From: Halocafeteria seosinensis
Lineage: Eukaryota; Sar; Bigyra; Bicosoecida
Reading direction: 5' to 3'
NCBI GenBank assembly: GCA_001687465.1
Contig: LVLI01000033.1
Coordinates: 1 to 64,000 of the forward strand
Length of the DNA stretch: 64,000 nt
Shown here: positions 1 through 9,824 of the stretch, piece by piece
Numbering within the stretch: the first letter of the stretch is position 1
Layout of the letters: each line of letters opens with the position of its first letter
The notes under the pieces: generated by a model
Databases searched by the model: none
What the model was told of the DNA's origin: nothing
What the model saw: the letters and a program-made list of their open reading frames with translations, nothing else
Position numbers and translations under genes: made by a program

Positions 1-720
1 GTTTATGAAGCCTGTTAGAGCATGTAGGCCTTCGTCCCTGCAGACTAGCTGCTTGNGGGTTTTCACGGACATCCCGGAGGGCCCTGGACCCGAGATCACT
101 TTCATTGCCTGGACCTGGCCCTTAACTAGTGATGGGGTTGCACACACTTCAGGCTCTATGTCTGAGGCGCCGAACTCGTGGAGCCTGTCCGGGTGCAAGG
201 TTAGTAACTTGCTCCTTAACTCCGGAGTGTCTCGGGCGATCCCTTTTGAGGTCAGGCATTTGGTCGCTCTTGCCACAGATCCCCTCTCGAGCTCCCGCAT
301 TGCCGCAATAATCGGGTGCTCGTCCTCCGGGATTCCATTTTTCTGCTTGTCTAGCCACTGTTGGGTGGGCTGGAACATCTCCTCGTAACATTGGTCCCTT
401 CCTGCCACCGCTCCTCTTAGGTTGTCGGATAGCTGTTGGAGATCTTTGCTGGATGTCAAGTGCCCTCCTCTGGCGTTGAAAGTCGGTATCCTTTCTTGTT
501 GCTTCGCTGGGCAAGATTTGATGTGTTGGGCTACGCTCACAAACGGATTGCGGCAGTGCTCGCATCTTCCGAGGCGACGCTCCAGGAGCGCTTCATCGTT
601 AACGTCTTCCGGTTTGTGTTTCTTGCGCAGGTGATCCGCTAATTTCGTTGCAGTGACTGCCGAGTAAGCGCAGTGTATCACCGGACAAGCGTGTACCTTG
701 TCATTTCGATGGTGCGGCTG
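1..720 (-). mobile_element. Non-LTR retroelement fragment, inverted copy (zinc finger / RT part)
   Basis: The reverse complement of this segment is nearly identical to 2650-3369, with position p pairing to 3370-p and only scattered substitutions. It encodes, on the minus strand, the same C2H2-like zinc finger and the stretch leading into the reverse transcriptase. Similarity stops abruptly at 720, where the next base no longer pairs, so 720/721 is a sharp breakpoint. The copy continues beyond the left edge of the window. Together with the right copy it forms an inverted pair pointing outward, separated by about 1.9 kb. High identity argues for a recent duplication or a second insertion. It is a fragment, not a working element. 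Confidence 0.85.
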
Positions 721-806
721 ATTTTGAACAATTCTGTTGGCTTTGTTGTACTTCAACTTGGGTACAAACCCTTTGGTTGAGAAAATACAATATACAAAGG
801 GGTACC

Positions 807-1352
807 ATGGAAATAATCCTTGGGGTATCAATTGGCTTGCTTATTTTGCTGTGGATATACCGGAGTGCGCAACAAGCACCGATCATAAAACGGAAACTAC
901 CTATCCGGAAGTTGCGCCATGCTACTAGCCCGACGGACACTGTGAAGCAGAAGAGACTCGATCGGCAGCGTAAGCAGGCATGGTTGCAAGAAGCACGGCC
1001 AGCAACGAGCAGAGGAGAAGCAGACAGGGACGTGCAGACCACGAGGGAAATACACCGCACATCAGTAAACGAAATCACAGCGCGCCAAAACCCTCGTGGC
1101 AACTTCGCGCGCGCAGAATCGAACCCAGCGCCAAGCGGAACACAAGGCACACAGCGCACCACAAACAATAACGATGATAGCAACCTCGCAAGCGACACAC
1201 CAAAGGGATCCGACGAAGAAGGATCGGATAACACTATGGACCTCCTCCAGGACTTAAATGCAACAGAACTCTCTGCGGACACACCAAGAGGATCCGACGA
1301 AGAAGGATCGGATACCACGATGGAGGAAATGTTTGGGTGCCATGGGAGGTAA
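807..1352 (+). CDS. Hypothetical protein with N-terminal membrane segment and acidic 28-residue repeat
   Basis: I do not recognise this protein. The first ATG is at 807 in a good context (ACCATGG); the open frame itself begins upstream at a TTG. Residues 3-16 form a short hydrophobic segment, followed by a basic, Gln/Arg-rich stretch and then an acidic repeat (GSDEEGSD, then DLLQDLNATELS). The same repeat occurs again at 1908-2038, directly before the RNase H domain of the retroelement, so this frame is probably the 5' coding part of that element rather than a host gene. It ends where a foreign segment (about 1330-1905) interrupts the repeat array. Confidence 0.35.
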   Translation: MEIILGVSIGLLILLWIYRSAQQAPIIKRKLPIRKLRHATSPTDTVKQKRLDRQRKQAWLQEARPATSRGEADRDVQTTREIHRTSVNEITARQNPRGNFARAESNPAPSGTQGTQRTTNNNDDSNLASDTPKGSDEEGSDNTMDLLQDLNATELSADTPRGSDEEGSDTTMEEMFGCHGR

Positions 1353-2038
1353 TAAAATTCGTGCAGGTCGTTCATGGTCCGGAGAAAACCGATCCGTCTG
1401 TCGCTATCCATCAGCTCCTTGTGTGCAGGAACAACGCGCAGTACCGTGCTGCAGTGACGTCTGAATGTCCTTGGGAAGGCATGTCATCAGTGCGGGTGTA
1501 ATTTTTTGCGCAGGCGCTGAATTACCTCAAAAATGGCTTTATCATTGGCCCAAACAACAGCATGTCATACATGAGGATTCAGTCCTCAGCGATTATCATT
1601 GTTTACACAATCGCAAACAAAAAAGACAAATGTTGCTTCCCCCCCCATTCGATTCGACAAGCTACTGCATGATGATGATGATAATGACGTTTTGTCGTTG
1701 TTTGCGGTCGACAAGTCACTCAAAGACGGTGGCAACAAGAATGTAGACAAGAATGGAGGACCACCCGGTAGAATCTGACCCCTTGTTCCGGTGCGTTTGA
1801 CGTATTCTGTGCGAGGACCTCTTTTGCGAAATGTGCCTTTCTAACGTGTACCCCGGGCAGTAGTAATAAGGCTCTTGATCACGACCTTCCGCGACGAGGT
1901 ATCACTACGCATCTCCTCCAAGACTTAAATGCAACAGAACTCTCTGCGGACACACCAAAGGAATCCGACGAAGAAGGATCCGATAACACTATGGACCTCC
2001 TCCAGGACTTAGGCGCAACAGAACTCTCTACGGAGGAG
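1196..2038 (+). repeat. 84-bp (28-aa) tandem repeat in two blocks
   Basis: The unit encodes GSDEEGSDNT followed by MDLLQDLNATELSADTP. Copies start near 1207 and 1291 in the left block, exactly 84 bp apart. Related copies lie near 1915-2038 in the right block. The two blocks are separated by about 570 bp of unrelated sequence, as if something was inserted into one array. The right block runs straight into the RNase H domain. Confidence 0.75.
1330..1790 (+). pseudogene. Unidentified coding remnant inside the 84-bp repeat array
   Basis: A frame starting at about 1330 (WVPWEVIKFVQVVHG) reads like real protein to about 1490, meets one in-frame TAA, resumes with ALNYLKNGFIIGPNNSMSYM, and changes frame at the run of eight C residues near 1640. 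It then reads RFDKLLHDDDDNDVLSLF to a stop near 1790. One stop plus one frameshift at a homopolymer suggests a decayed gene fragment. I do not recognise the family. The segment appears inserted between the two blocks of the 84-bp repeat. Confidence 0.35.
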
Positions 2039-3603
2039 GACTCCAGGATCTACGCAGTCTTCTTCGATGGAGCGGCCAGAAGCAACGGAGATCGGGGGGA
2101 GTCATCTTACGCTGCGTGCGCATTTCGAGTTCTTCCGCACACAGTTCAATTCGAAGCTGCCTCCTCTGGACTGATTGAGGAAGGCACCAACGTTGCCGCG
2201 GAATGGAGAGCGGCAGAGGAAGCCATCTGGCTAGCCCTCCAAATCCATCGCCGGAAGACGCAAGCGTGGTTTTCATTGGCGACAACCTAGACGTCGTCAA
2301 TCAAATGAGGGGAAAACGTGGCGGCAGGTCAACGCTGCAGATCGAGGTCAAGAGAAGAATCCGTCACAACCTGTGTATCTTCAAAAGTCAGATAGCCAGG
2401 CATGTGTCCCGTACCTACAACAAAATTCCCGACTTCATGGCCAATGAGAAGATAGACAACCCGCACACGCCAGCACAGGAGCTGGGGGAAAAGCTACCGC
2501 GGCACTGGCTAGCAGATGCTCGGAGGACGATCCAAGCAGCACTACAACAGGTCAGCAACGAAGAATGTGCACAAACCAACACGGAACCAACCTCCCAGCG
2601 AGCCACTGCAGCCCATGAGGAGACAACAGAAGCCACCCGCCAACCTCTACAGCCGCACCATCGAAATGACAAGGTACACGCTTGTCCGGTGATACACTGC
2701 GCTTACTCGGCAGTCACTGCAACGAAATTAGCGGATCACCTGCGCAAGAAACACAAACCGGAAGACGTTAACGATGAAGCGCTCCTGGAGCGTCGCCTCG
2801 GAAGATGCGAGCACTGCCGCAATCCGTTTGTGAGCGTAGCCCAACACATCAAATCTTGCCCAGCGAAGCAACAAGAAAAGATACCGACTTTCAACGCCAG
2901 AGGAGGGCACTTGACATCCAGCGGAGAGCTCCAACAGCTATCCGACAACCTAAGAGGAGCGGTGGCAGGAAGGGACCAATGTTACGAGGAGATGTTCCAG
3001 CCCACCCAACAGTGGCTAGACAAGCAGAAAAATGGAATCCCGGAGGACGAGCACCCGATTATTGCGGCAATGCGGGAGCTCGAGAGGGGATCCGTGGCAA
3101 GAGCGACCAAATGCCTGACCTCAAAAGGGATCGCCAGAGACACACCGGAGTTAAGGAGCAAGTTACTAACCTTGCACCCTGACAGGCTCCACGAGTTCGG
3201 CGCCTCAGACATAGAGCCTGAAGTGTGTGCAACCCCATCACTAGTTAAGGGCCAGGTCCAGGCAATGAAAGTGATCTCGGGTCCAGGGCCCTCCGGGATG
3301 TCCGTGAAAACCCTCAAGCAGCTAGTCTGCAGGGACGAAGGCCTACATGCTCTAACAGGCTTCATAAACCTCGTGATCCAGGGCCGAGCGAAGCCAAAAT
3401 ATCGTGACCTAATCACGGGCAGCAGGTTGATCCCATTACGAAAAGATGACAACGGAGTAAGGCCTGTGGCAATCGGAGAAGTCATCGCGAGACTGGCCTC
3501 GAAAGTTCTGAACCGACAGCATAAGAAAGCCTTTGCAGAATACTTCGCTGGATTACAGTTCGGAGTGAACGAGGCGGGTCCTGTCTCGACGAAAACGACC
3601 TAA
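1991..3603 (+). pseudogene. Non-LTR retrotransposon polyprotein: RNase H, two zinc fingers, truncated reverse transcriptase
   Basis: From 2040 the frame encodes an RNase H domain: the first catalytic Asp in VFFDGAARSN, the Glu in NVAAEWRAAEEA, an Asp in VFIGDNLDVVNQM and the C-terminal HVSRTYNKIPDFMANE. The frame changes near 2265-2285, between the Glu and the second Asp, so the present copy is frameshifted. The second frame (from 2203) continues through a C2H2-like finger (CPVIHC...HLRKKH, about 2690-2760), a second finger (CEHC...HIKSC) and the start of an RT finger/palm region (GPGPSGMS, RLIPLRKDDNGVRPVAIGEV). It stops at 3603 before any YADD-type active site. RNase H before RT is unusual; I know this order from oomycete Utopia elements, which target U2 snRNA genes. 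No U2 sequence was recognised here. Confidence 0.8.
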
Positions 3604-3757
3604 AAACAGATTTTCCGTGACGGAAAGTCTGGTCCGGGCGGTCGTAAGGAAGCGCGGATGGCATTTCCGCTCCCGAAACTTAACGGTCGGGCGCGGGATC
3701 TGGGCCTCATAACTTGAGTCATAAGGGACGGCCTTACCACCTTCGTGAGGTGCCACC
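3604..3757. other. Short spacer after the truncated RT
   Basis: No coding signal or recognisable element in this 154-bp stretch. It separates the truncated retroelement from the MITE. Confidence 0.4.
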
Positions 3758-4273
3758 CAGGGTTTGAAATCCGCGGGTATACTTACCCGCACCCGCCCGC
3801 GCTCAAACTTTGCGGGTATTGCGGGTATGCGGGTATAGTGAATATTTGAAGAAAGTTTTGGTGTTTTCGCAATTCTAACCATGTGTAAGTCCATATCAGC
3901 ACAAATCCACCCTAAATACAACGTTTTGGTTTCATCATACACCTTTAATCTCGCTAAATGGCAGGATCAGTACACACGAGTCAACGGAGTTCAGCCAGTG
4001 GCTGTTTGTGAAGCAAAAAGCTACAAAGTTGCAAGACTCGGAGACTCCTCAAATACCCGTGTTGTACGGCGTAAATCACGTATATGGTACCGTATTAGGC
4101 ATAAAATTACGAGAATGCTTGAAAAATAGAGTTCTAATGGCTCTACTCGGCTAAAATTGGGAAGCTTCAACATCGGACTTTACCCGCATACCCGCCCGCG
4201 ACCCGCAGGGTGCCAGACCGCGGGTACCCGTACCCGCCCGCGGGTAACCGATACCCGCAAATTTCAAACCCTG
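3758..4273. mobile_element. MITE with terminal inverted repeats, hAT-like ends
   Basis: The left end reads CAGGGTTTGAAATCCGCGGG and the right end is its reverse complement with CC replaced by TT. Inside both ends are clusters of GCGGGTA / TACCCGC words, also in inverted orientation. The 516-bp interior has no credible coding frame. Ends starting CAGGG with GC-rich subterminal repeats are typical of hAT superfamily elements. The expected 8-bp target duplication is not visible, so the class assignment is an inference from the ends alone. Confidence 0.65.
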
Positions 4274-5623
4274 GGGCACTGCCACCGTGCCACCCTCGTT
4301 TCTGTGGACGCCAGCCTGCTATAACCATACTTTTCCGTCAATTTTCCGTTCCCAGTTTGCACACGCATATGCTCCATCGTCTTATCCAACTACTCAACCT
4401 TTGTCCAATATTTTCAGTAAACATACATGATGCGCAGCGGATGTGAATACACCGGCAAAAGCGTGCTACTTGTCACCTGCAAAGGCGAAAACAAAGGAGC
4501 AGAATTCATCATACTGCAAACACAATTCTCATCCATATCTCACGTTCATATTACACCCCCGAATAGCTAAGCGCACTATCAATCTACTACGCCCACGATA
4601 ATGAATGTATTGTCAGTGGATATTATGTTATGGGCATCCGAATATCCCCACAAAAGCGTGCACCTTGTCGCAAAAAAGGAGGGTTGGAAAAAGCTCCAAA
4701 TACACACGCTTAACGTCGATATTCCCTGGATCTTTTGTGGGCCCTACCGTGCCTAGAGAATGCACTTACCAGTCGGACCTCGAAAACGTGGCCTGCAATA
4801 GTATTCCGGTCAGTGAGAGCCTTTGAAATCCGGCGATATTTTTACCCCAGCTGCAAGTTCCCAGACAAGCGCCCGCAAAAGCGAGCACATTTTTTGGATA
4901 CACCACAGAGTGCCGCCGAGCCATACATGTGGCCTGTCTTTCAACTAATCACATTAGAATTGAACAATGTATCATAGCATCTTATCCTCGTTGAGATCAA
5001 TTCCTCCTATATTGGTCAATAGATCCTCCAAAGTGGGCAGCCAAAAGCGCACCAACCCACCCTCAAAAGGCGCACCTTCTTTGGCAAGCTCTTATTTCAC
5101 CATTCGTGCTCAGAATTGTATATTTCTTGTTTTGAATGACAGTAAAACAGTAAAAGTGCTATATGGACTACAAATAGTATATCTCCTTTTTTTAATGCAG
5201 CCGAAAGCGACGGAATATGCCAACAAAGTCACCCGCCAAAGCGCACCCAGCTCAGGAAAATTGCCCCATGTTGTTTGTGGTTGTATCTCGATAGCGGATG
5301 GATGGACCCAGATGCCAAGACTAGATTTGGAATCCCTGTTAAAATGCGGCTCAGAAGCGGTGTCGTATGTTACATGAAGTGGCCTAGGGATGGAAATACA
5401 ATTTTACCCGTGGGTAAAATATAATTTTGCCGATCTGGGCGATTTGTCCTGTACACCTCTGGGTATGCGGAGTCATAAGCTGTATAGTGGTTTTAAGAGT
5501 ACGTAAGACGAGTAATCACGCACATGTTTGAAAAATACGACATAGAAAAACCATTGGCATAGCATTTTGACTGCTACAATGCCCAAATCTACGACAGCAA
5601 GCAGACCGGAGCTAGTAACGGGT
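4274..5623. other. Intergenic region, no gene seen
   Basis: Only short, low-quality frames occur. A degenerate word of the form CAAAAGCG(T/C)GCACC recurs near 4457, 4653, 4876, 5044 and 5235, roughly every 170-220 bp, which may be the trace of an old tandem repeat. Confidence 0.4.
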
Positions 5624-8600
5624 TTAGGACAGACCCGGTAGAATCGTAGCGACACCCCCCCTTTTTAAAACGATCAACTCCGAGTTCTTCGGAAGTTTAC
5701 AACTGCGGTTGCCTTTGACTTGACAGATCGTCGATTCTCCCTTGACAATAGCGTACCTATCGGTATCAGTGACGCCCTCCTGAATTTTCCCGATATTTAC
5801 CTTGGCAGAGGTGGTGATGATTACCAGGGAACAGAAACATTCCAGATCAGTCAATTCTTTCGGCAATGCCTTCTCCACTTCGTCAATTATGTCACCTGTC
5901 CCTAGTGAGGTATTTTCCAGATAATTCTTATACTGAAATAGCACAAGATGCTGTTTACGCCCGTCTCCGACTGTAATGGACTCTTGAAGTAAAATGGCAT
6001 CATCGCTGGAGGACTGTCCCTTCCTAGCGTATAACGTCCACCGTTCCAGAAGGGGCAATACATCCCCCCAGTCTTTCGGATACAGATGGGGCCCATTGGA
6101 CGGAATCTCAAATAATAATGCAGGAATCTCTTCTTCAATTTGCGCCTTAAACTCTTTTTCTCTCTTTCCCCTTAGCGTTTTCCCCCGAGGGCGCTTCTCA
6201 TTGAGAACCGCTGGGATGAACCGCATAGTTTCAATCCTCGCTGGCTGGTTGCCCCAAACCGTAGCCTCTGCTGGAATCCCGCCAAAAACATTGTTCCATA
6301 CTAACGGGGCTTTGGTTGAGTTGTAGTGCAATCCAAAAACCGATACTCTCATTCTGATGACAAAAGGAACTAAGAGCTCAAAATGGTCGTTCGTATTGCA
6401 TTTGGCCCAGTCGACTAAGGACATCAATTGCGCACTCCTATCTAACTCCTCTACAAGAGATCGAAAATCACCACTCTCAGTGATGCACTTCGGAAGAGCT
6501 ATTACGATGGTATCCGTTGCTGCATCACGGGATTTAACGTATCCGTACAGCATCCGAACTAGATCTATCATTTCCATCTCATTGTAAGTCTTGTCTTGCC
6601 AGATCAAATCAGAATTTCCAGAGCATAGCTTCCTTATGTGTTTAGCTACGCTACCCACCAACGATTGAGGGCATACGGCCAAATTCCATTGTGCTACTAT
6701 AAAGAGCAAGACAACATACTCCACCGCACCCTCATTTACTTTCCAATCGGAAAACGTATCCGCGACCACAGACTGCATCACGTTAGACACTGTCTTATCG
6801 CTGAGTAGATCCTTGAGTTCACTGCTCTCGAATGATGCAGTGATCAATCTGGGAGCGCCACCGCTATACTTGAGCACGATCTTGGCTGCTTTTGTAACAT
6901 GTGCACGACCCACCGGTACCTTAAACTGCGACGCAATCATCTCCTTGACATGCGACAGTTCTAGGGTAGTTAGCCACAGGGGACAGGAGCTCGTGGGAGG
7001 CTGGACGTTAGTCTTTATCAGTTGCAATCGGCCAACATCCTCATCTTTACTACTAAGGTACAGTGAAAGCCCTTGCTGTTTCAGAGGAAATTCACTCCAC
7101 AAATTTCGGATTCGTTTAACTCGCTCCATCACAGGGACACGATAGTCAACGCTGCTGCTTTGAGAGTAGTTTCCCAGTTCATCGACGTGAATTAACACGT
7201 GGGGATTATCGCTTTGTTCCCACTCCATAACGGACAAAAATTGGAGCCACACCTCACTGGCAGTAGGAACTTGCCGCTTGGTATCCCACCACAGCTGGAA
7301 GCTGTCTCGTTGCTCATTGCTCAAAACCCGTCGGTATGACTGTGACGCCTTGTCGTATAGAACCGCATCTAGGAGAGCACGGTACATAATTAAAGATGCT
7401 AGAGTAGTAGCTGCAACAAATAACCAGAGCGAGAACATCATACCAAACGATAGATTGTGTTACGAGGGAAAGGGCTTACGGTCTTTGTCACCATTTGCCG
7501 GAAGTAACGACCCATGAGCTAGAACCATGCCCTTTGCTGTGTTCACTACATCGTCTATATGCGTTTCCGACAAGTCACGCGATTTGAGGTTGGACCTAAT
7601 CTCCTCTTCCCGCAAATGAAACTGTCTAAGGCACTGTACCCCGAGCTGTGTCTTACCAGAGCCAAACGATAAGGCTGTGTAGGGTGTTACCTTTAGCGAT
7701 GAATCTGTGCCGGCGGAAAATGATTTGTGTATGCTTAAGGCTAAATCTGCCAAATCTTTAGTTCGATTGACGAATATCTTATAACAATCTTTAGATAGCG
7801 CGTCAGTAGACACCGTCCCGAGATGTTTGCGCCAACCTGCACCGTCTCCTCCAAACAAGAAGTCAAGCAATATCAGCCAACAATATCGTGAAGGAAGAAT
7901 AAAACCATAGCAGACTGCTGATCAAACCAACATGTGTCGAGTCAACATACCTTGTGTTTCTTCACGTTGGCGCTTTCGCCCCGTTCCCTCTGCACGAAAG
8001 CATGGAANAANCAANACGCGCGACAATTGGATCAGGATTCAAACCACAGCTCTTCTACTCGTCGATTCCTCGATACATACCTAAGTATTTCTTGCTTTCC
8101 CGATAAGCAAGTGCGCCCAAGTTATCTGTCTTCCAGTTCTTTTCGCCGAAAAGGCTTGCGAAGAAGTTCTTTGCGTTTTCTTCGGTATTGAATGGGAGTT
8201 CCCCAAATTCCAAGCCACGCTTTTCAATCTCGCGGATACATACTTCTTTAGTCTCTTCTGGGATTCCTTCTTCTTCCTTAACCCACTTGAGTAGTGCATC
8301 CGTTTTAGGTGGTCGTTTAGACGTTGTGCTGGGGTCTTCCTCTGCATCCACGCACATACGAACGACCGATACCTTTTTTGTAGTTCTTTGTCCCCTTTGA
8401 GTGTTCCAACAAGAACAGCTAAACCTTTTTGTAGTTTCATGTCCCCTTGAGCACCGCTACGACAGAGAAAACAAGGAAAGCCATCGAACTTACCGTTCTT
8501 TGTGGGTGCTTTAGAAGTAAGAGAACATTGCCTTTGGCTTGCAGATGCTGGTGCGCCTAAGGAAACCCGTTGGTGCTCGGTTGAGAGTGTATCAGGCAAT

Positions 8601-8909
8601 CCAGCTGTGCGCAGGAAAAGAAGAAAACAGCATGATGAAGATAAAGGATACCTGGGACACCAAATACGATAAAAGGGGATTCGATGCATCCTTACCTATT
8701 AAATCTTCGGGCGCATTTCCTGCTTCTCCCGTTTGTGCTGCCGCAGCATTAGCTGCTTGATTCCTTGTTCGCTGCCCCCTTTCACCATGTTCCCCCTTCT
8801 GGAGCTCGTTCTCCTTGAGCCTCGGGCTTTGTCTGGTACCGAAAGTTGTACTCTCTCCGATTCCAACTCCCCGTCCCCTTGCTTTACGCTTTCTGTTTCT
8901 ACGAGGCAT
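5624..8909 (-). CDS. Crinkler/RHS-like P-loop NTPase with C-terminal PD-(D/E)XK-like nuclease domain, multi-exon
   Basis: Exons that fit GT-AG introns and keep frame: 8909-8652 (ATG start), a middle exon ending at 8373 whose acceptor I could not fix (somewhere near 8560-8600), 8328-8081, 7989-7951, 7914-7480 and 7410-5624. Introns at 7411-7479 (69 nt), 7915-7950, 7990-8080 (contains three N) and 8329-8372 (44 nt) are well supported by phase. The N terminus is short and basic (RRNRKRKARGRG), consistent with nuclear import. The fifth exon carries a Walker A motif (SFGSGKTQLG), the last a Walker B motif (VLIHVDEL) and a GGAPR motif. The C terminus has an Asp (SSDDAILL) and LVLFQYKNYL, which fits the D...QxK core of a restriction-type nuclease. 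This order matches the CR (Crinkler-RHS) class described from oomycetes, chytrids and other eukaryotes. No Crinkler LFLAK-type leader is visible. Role inferred, not shown. Confidence 0.65.
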
Positions 8910-9200
8910 TGCTATCTGAGAGTCTTAACGAAGGATACGAAAACGAAAAGCCAAAGAAGAAAGTTAAAGATAAAAACTCAGGAAAATCGTGTTATCGTGT
9001 TTACATAGAATAATATCAACACCACAATATAGAGCGACGAAAGATACGAATGCCGTAAGAACGATATTCATCACCACACAATACTACTTGTGTAGACTTC
9101 ATGAAATGCAACAAACGAGGTGCAGTTAGCTCTCTAATTTTACGCAATAATCAATCCTTGGAGTCCAACTTCAACTTGAAGGATTGTACGGTCCCGTGAC

Positions 9201-9320
9201 GTGACGTCACGTGGGACTCCCACGGTGGGAGTCCTGGGTAGGGCGTGGGGCACAACTTTTTTTCCCCGTGGCAGTGCCACGCCTGCCCAAAACACTTGGC
9301 ATGCCACGTTGGCATGCCAA
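9201..9320. promoter_or_regulatory. Cluster of palindromes upstream of the NTPase-nuclease gene
   Basis: Three palindromes lie about 290-410 bp upstream of the gene starting at 8909 (minus): GTGACGTCAC at 9201-9210 with an adjoining CACGTG, a 21-bp palindrome centred at 9224 (GGACTCCCAC / GTGGGAGTCC), and a 25-bp near-palindrome at 9296-9320 (TTGGCATGCCA twice). The first contains the TGACGTCA and CACGTG words bound by bZIP and bHLH factors in other eukaryotes. Regulatory use is an inference; the sites could equally be part of an old foldback repeat. Confidence 0.3.
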
Positions 9321-9619
9321 AATTACAAAATGTTCTCAAAGTATGTAAGGCGGCGCGTTTTCGCCGGTATTTTTCGTAGTGTTGGTCTATTTTTGTTTCG
9401 AATTTTTAGCTAGAAGCGCCTCGCAGTGCAATCGTACTCGTCCTGTAGGTTTGCTTCCTTCTTTATTCTCTCTCCCTACTCCGCCGCCTCTTTGGAGCTA
9501 ATTCCAATAACCAGAGGATGGGCTGGGTCAACAAACATCTTCCGGGGTAATTTAGCACGCTTAGTCATCCCTTCAAGAATGAGCGCAAATTTATCTCTAT
9601 ACTCATTTCCGTTTGTAAA

Positions 9620-9814
9620 ATGGCTTGGTCGGCACCTGCTTCGTCGGAGGCGGTGAACGCCTCTTCATTGTCGGGCCCGCTGCTGTTCAAAGGTGACGTT
9701 GCCGAAGCCGACTGGCTGTTAGAAGAGGAATCCGAAGAGGCCGCCGATGATTCATTGCTACATGACGGTAACTCTGTCTCGGCTAATAAATTGGAGGACT
9801 TGAATTCCGATTAA
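9620..9814 (+). CDS. Small acidic hypothetical protein
   Basis: A 64-codon frame with ATG start, rich in Ala, Ser, Glu and Asp (EEESEEAADD). No family recognised. It ends 11 bp before the left end of the pogo-like transposon, so it could be a first exon of a host gene cut by the insertion, or chance. Nothing downstream supports a continuation. Confidence 0.2.
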   Translation: MAWSAPASSEAVNASSLSGPLLFKGDVAEADWLLEEESEEAADDSLLHDGNSVSANKLEDLNSD

Positions 9815-9824
9815 TTATCGTATA

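Noticed and set aside
701-1411. 236-codon minus-strand frame
   Set aside because: Lies opposite the repeat-bearing frame at 807-1352 and repeats in mirror fashion; no protein character.
3881-4129. 82-codon frame inside the MITE
   Set aside because: Short, without domain, inside a non-autonomous element.
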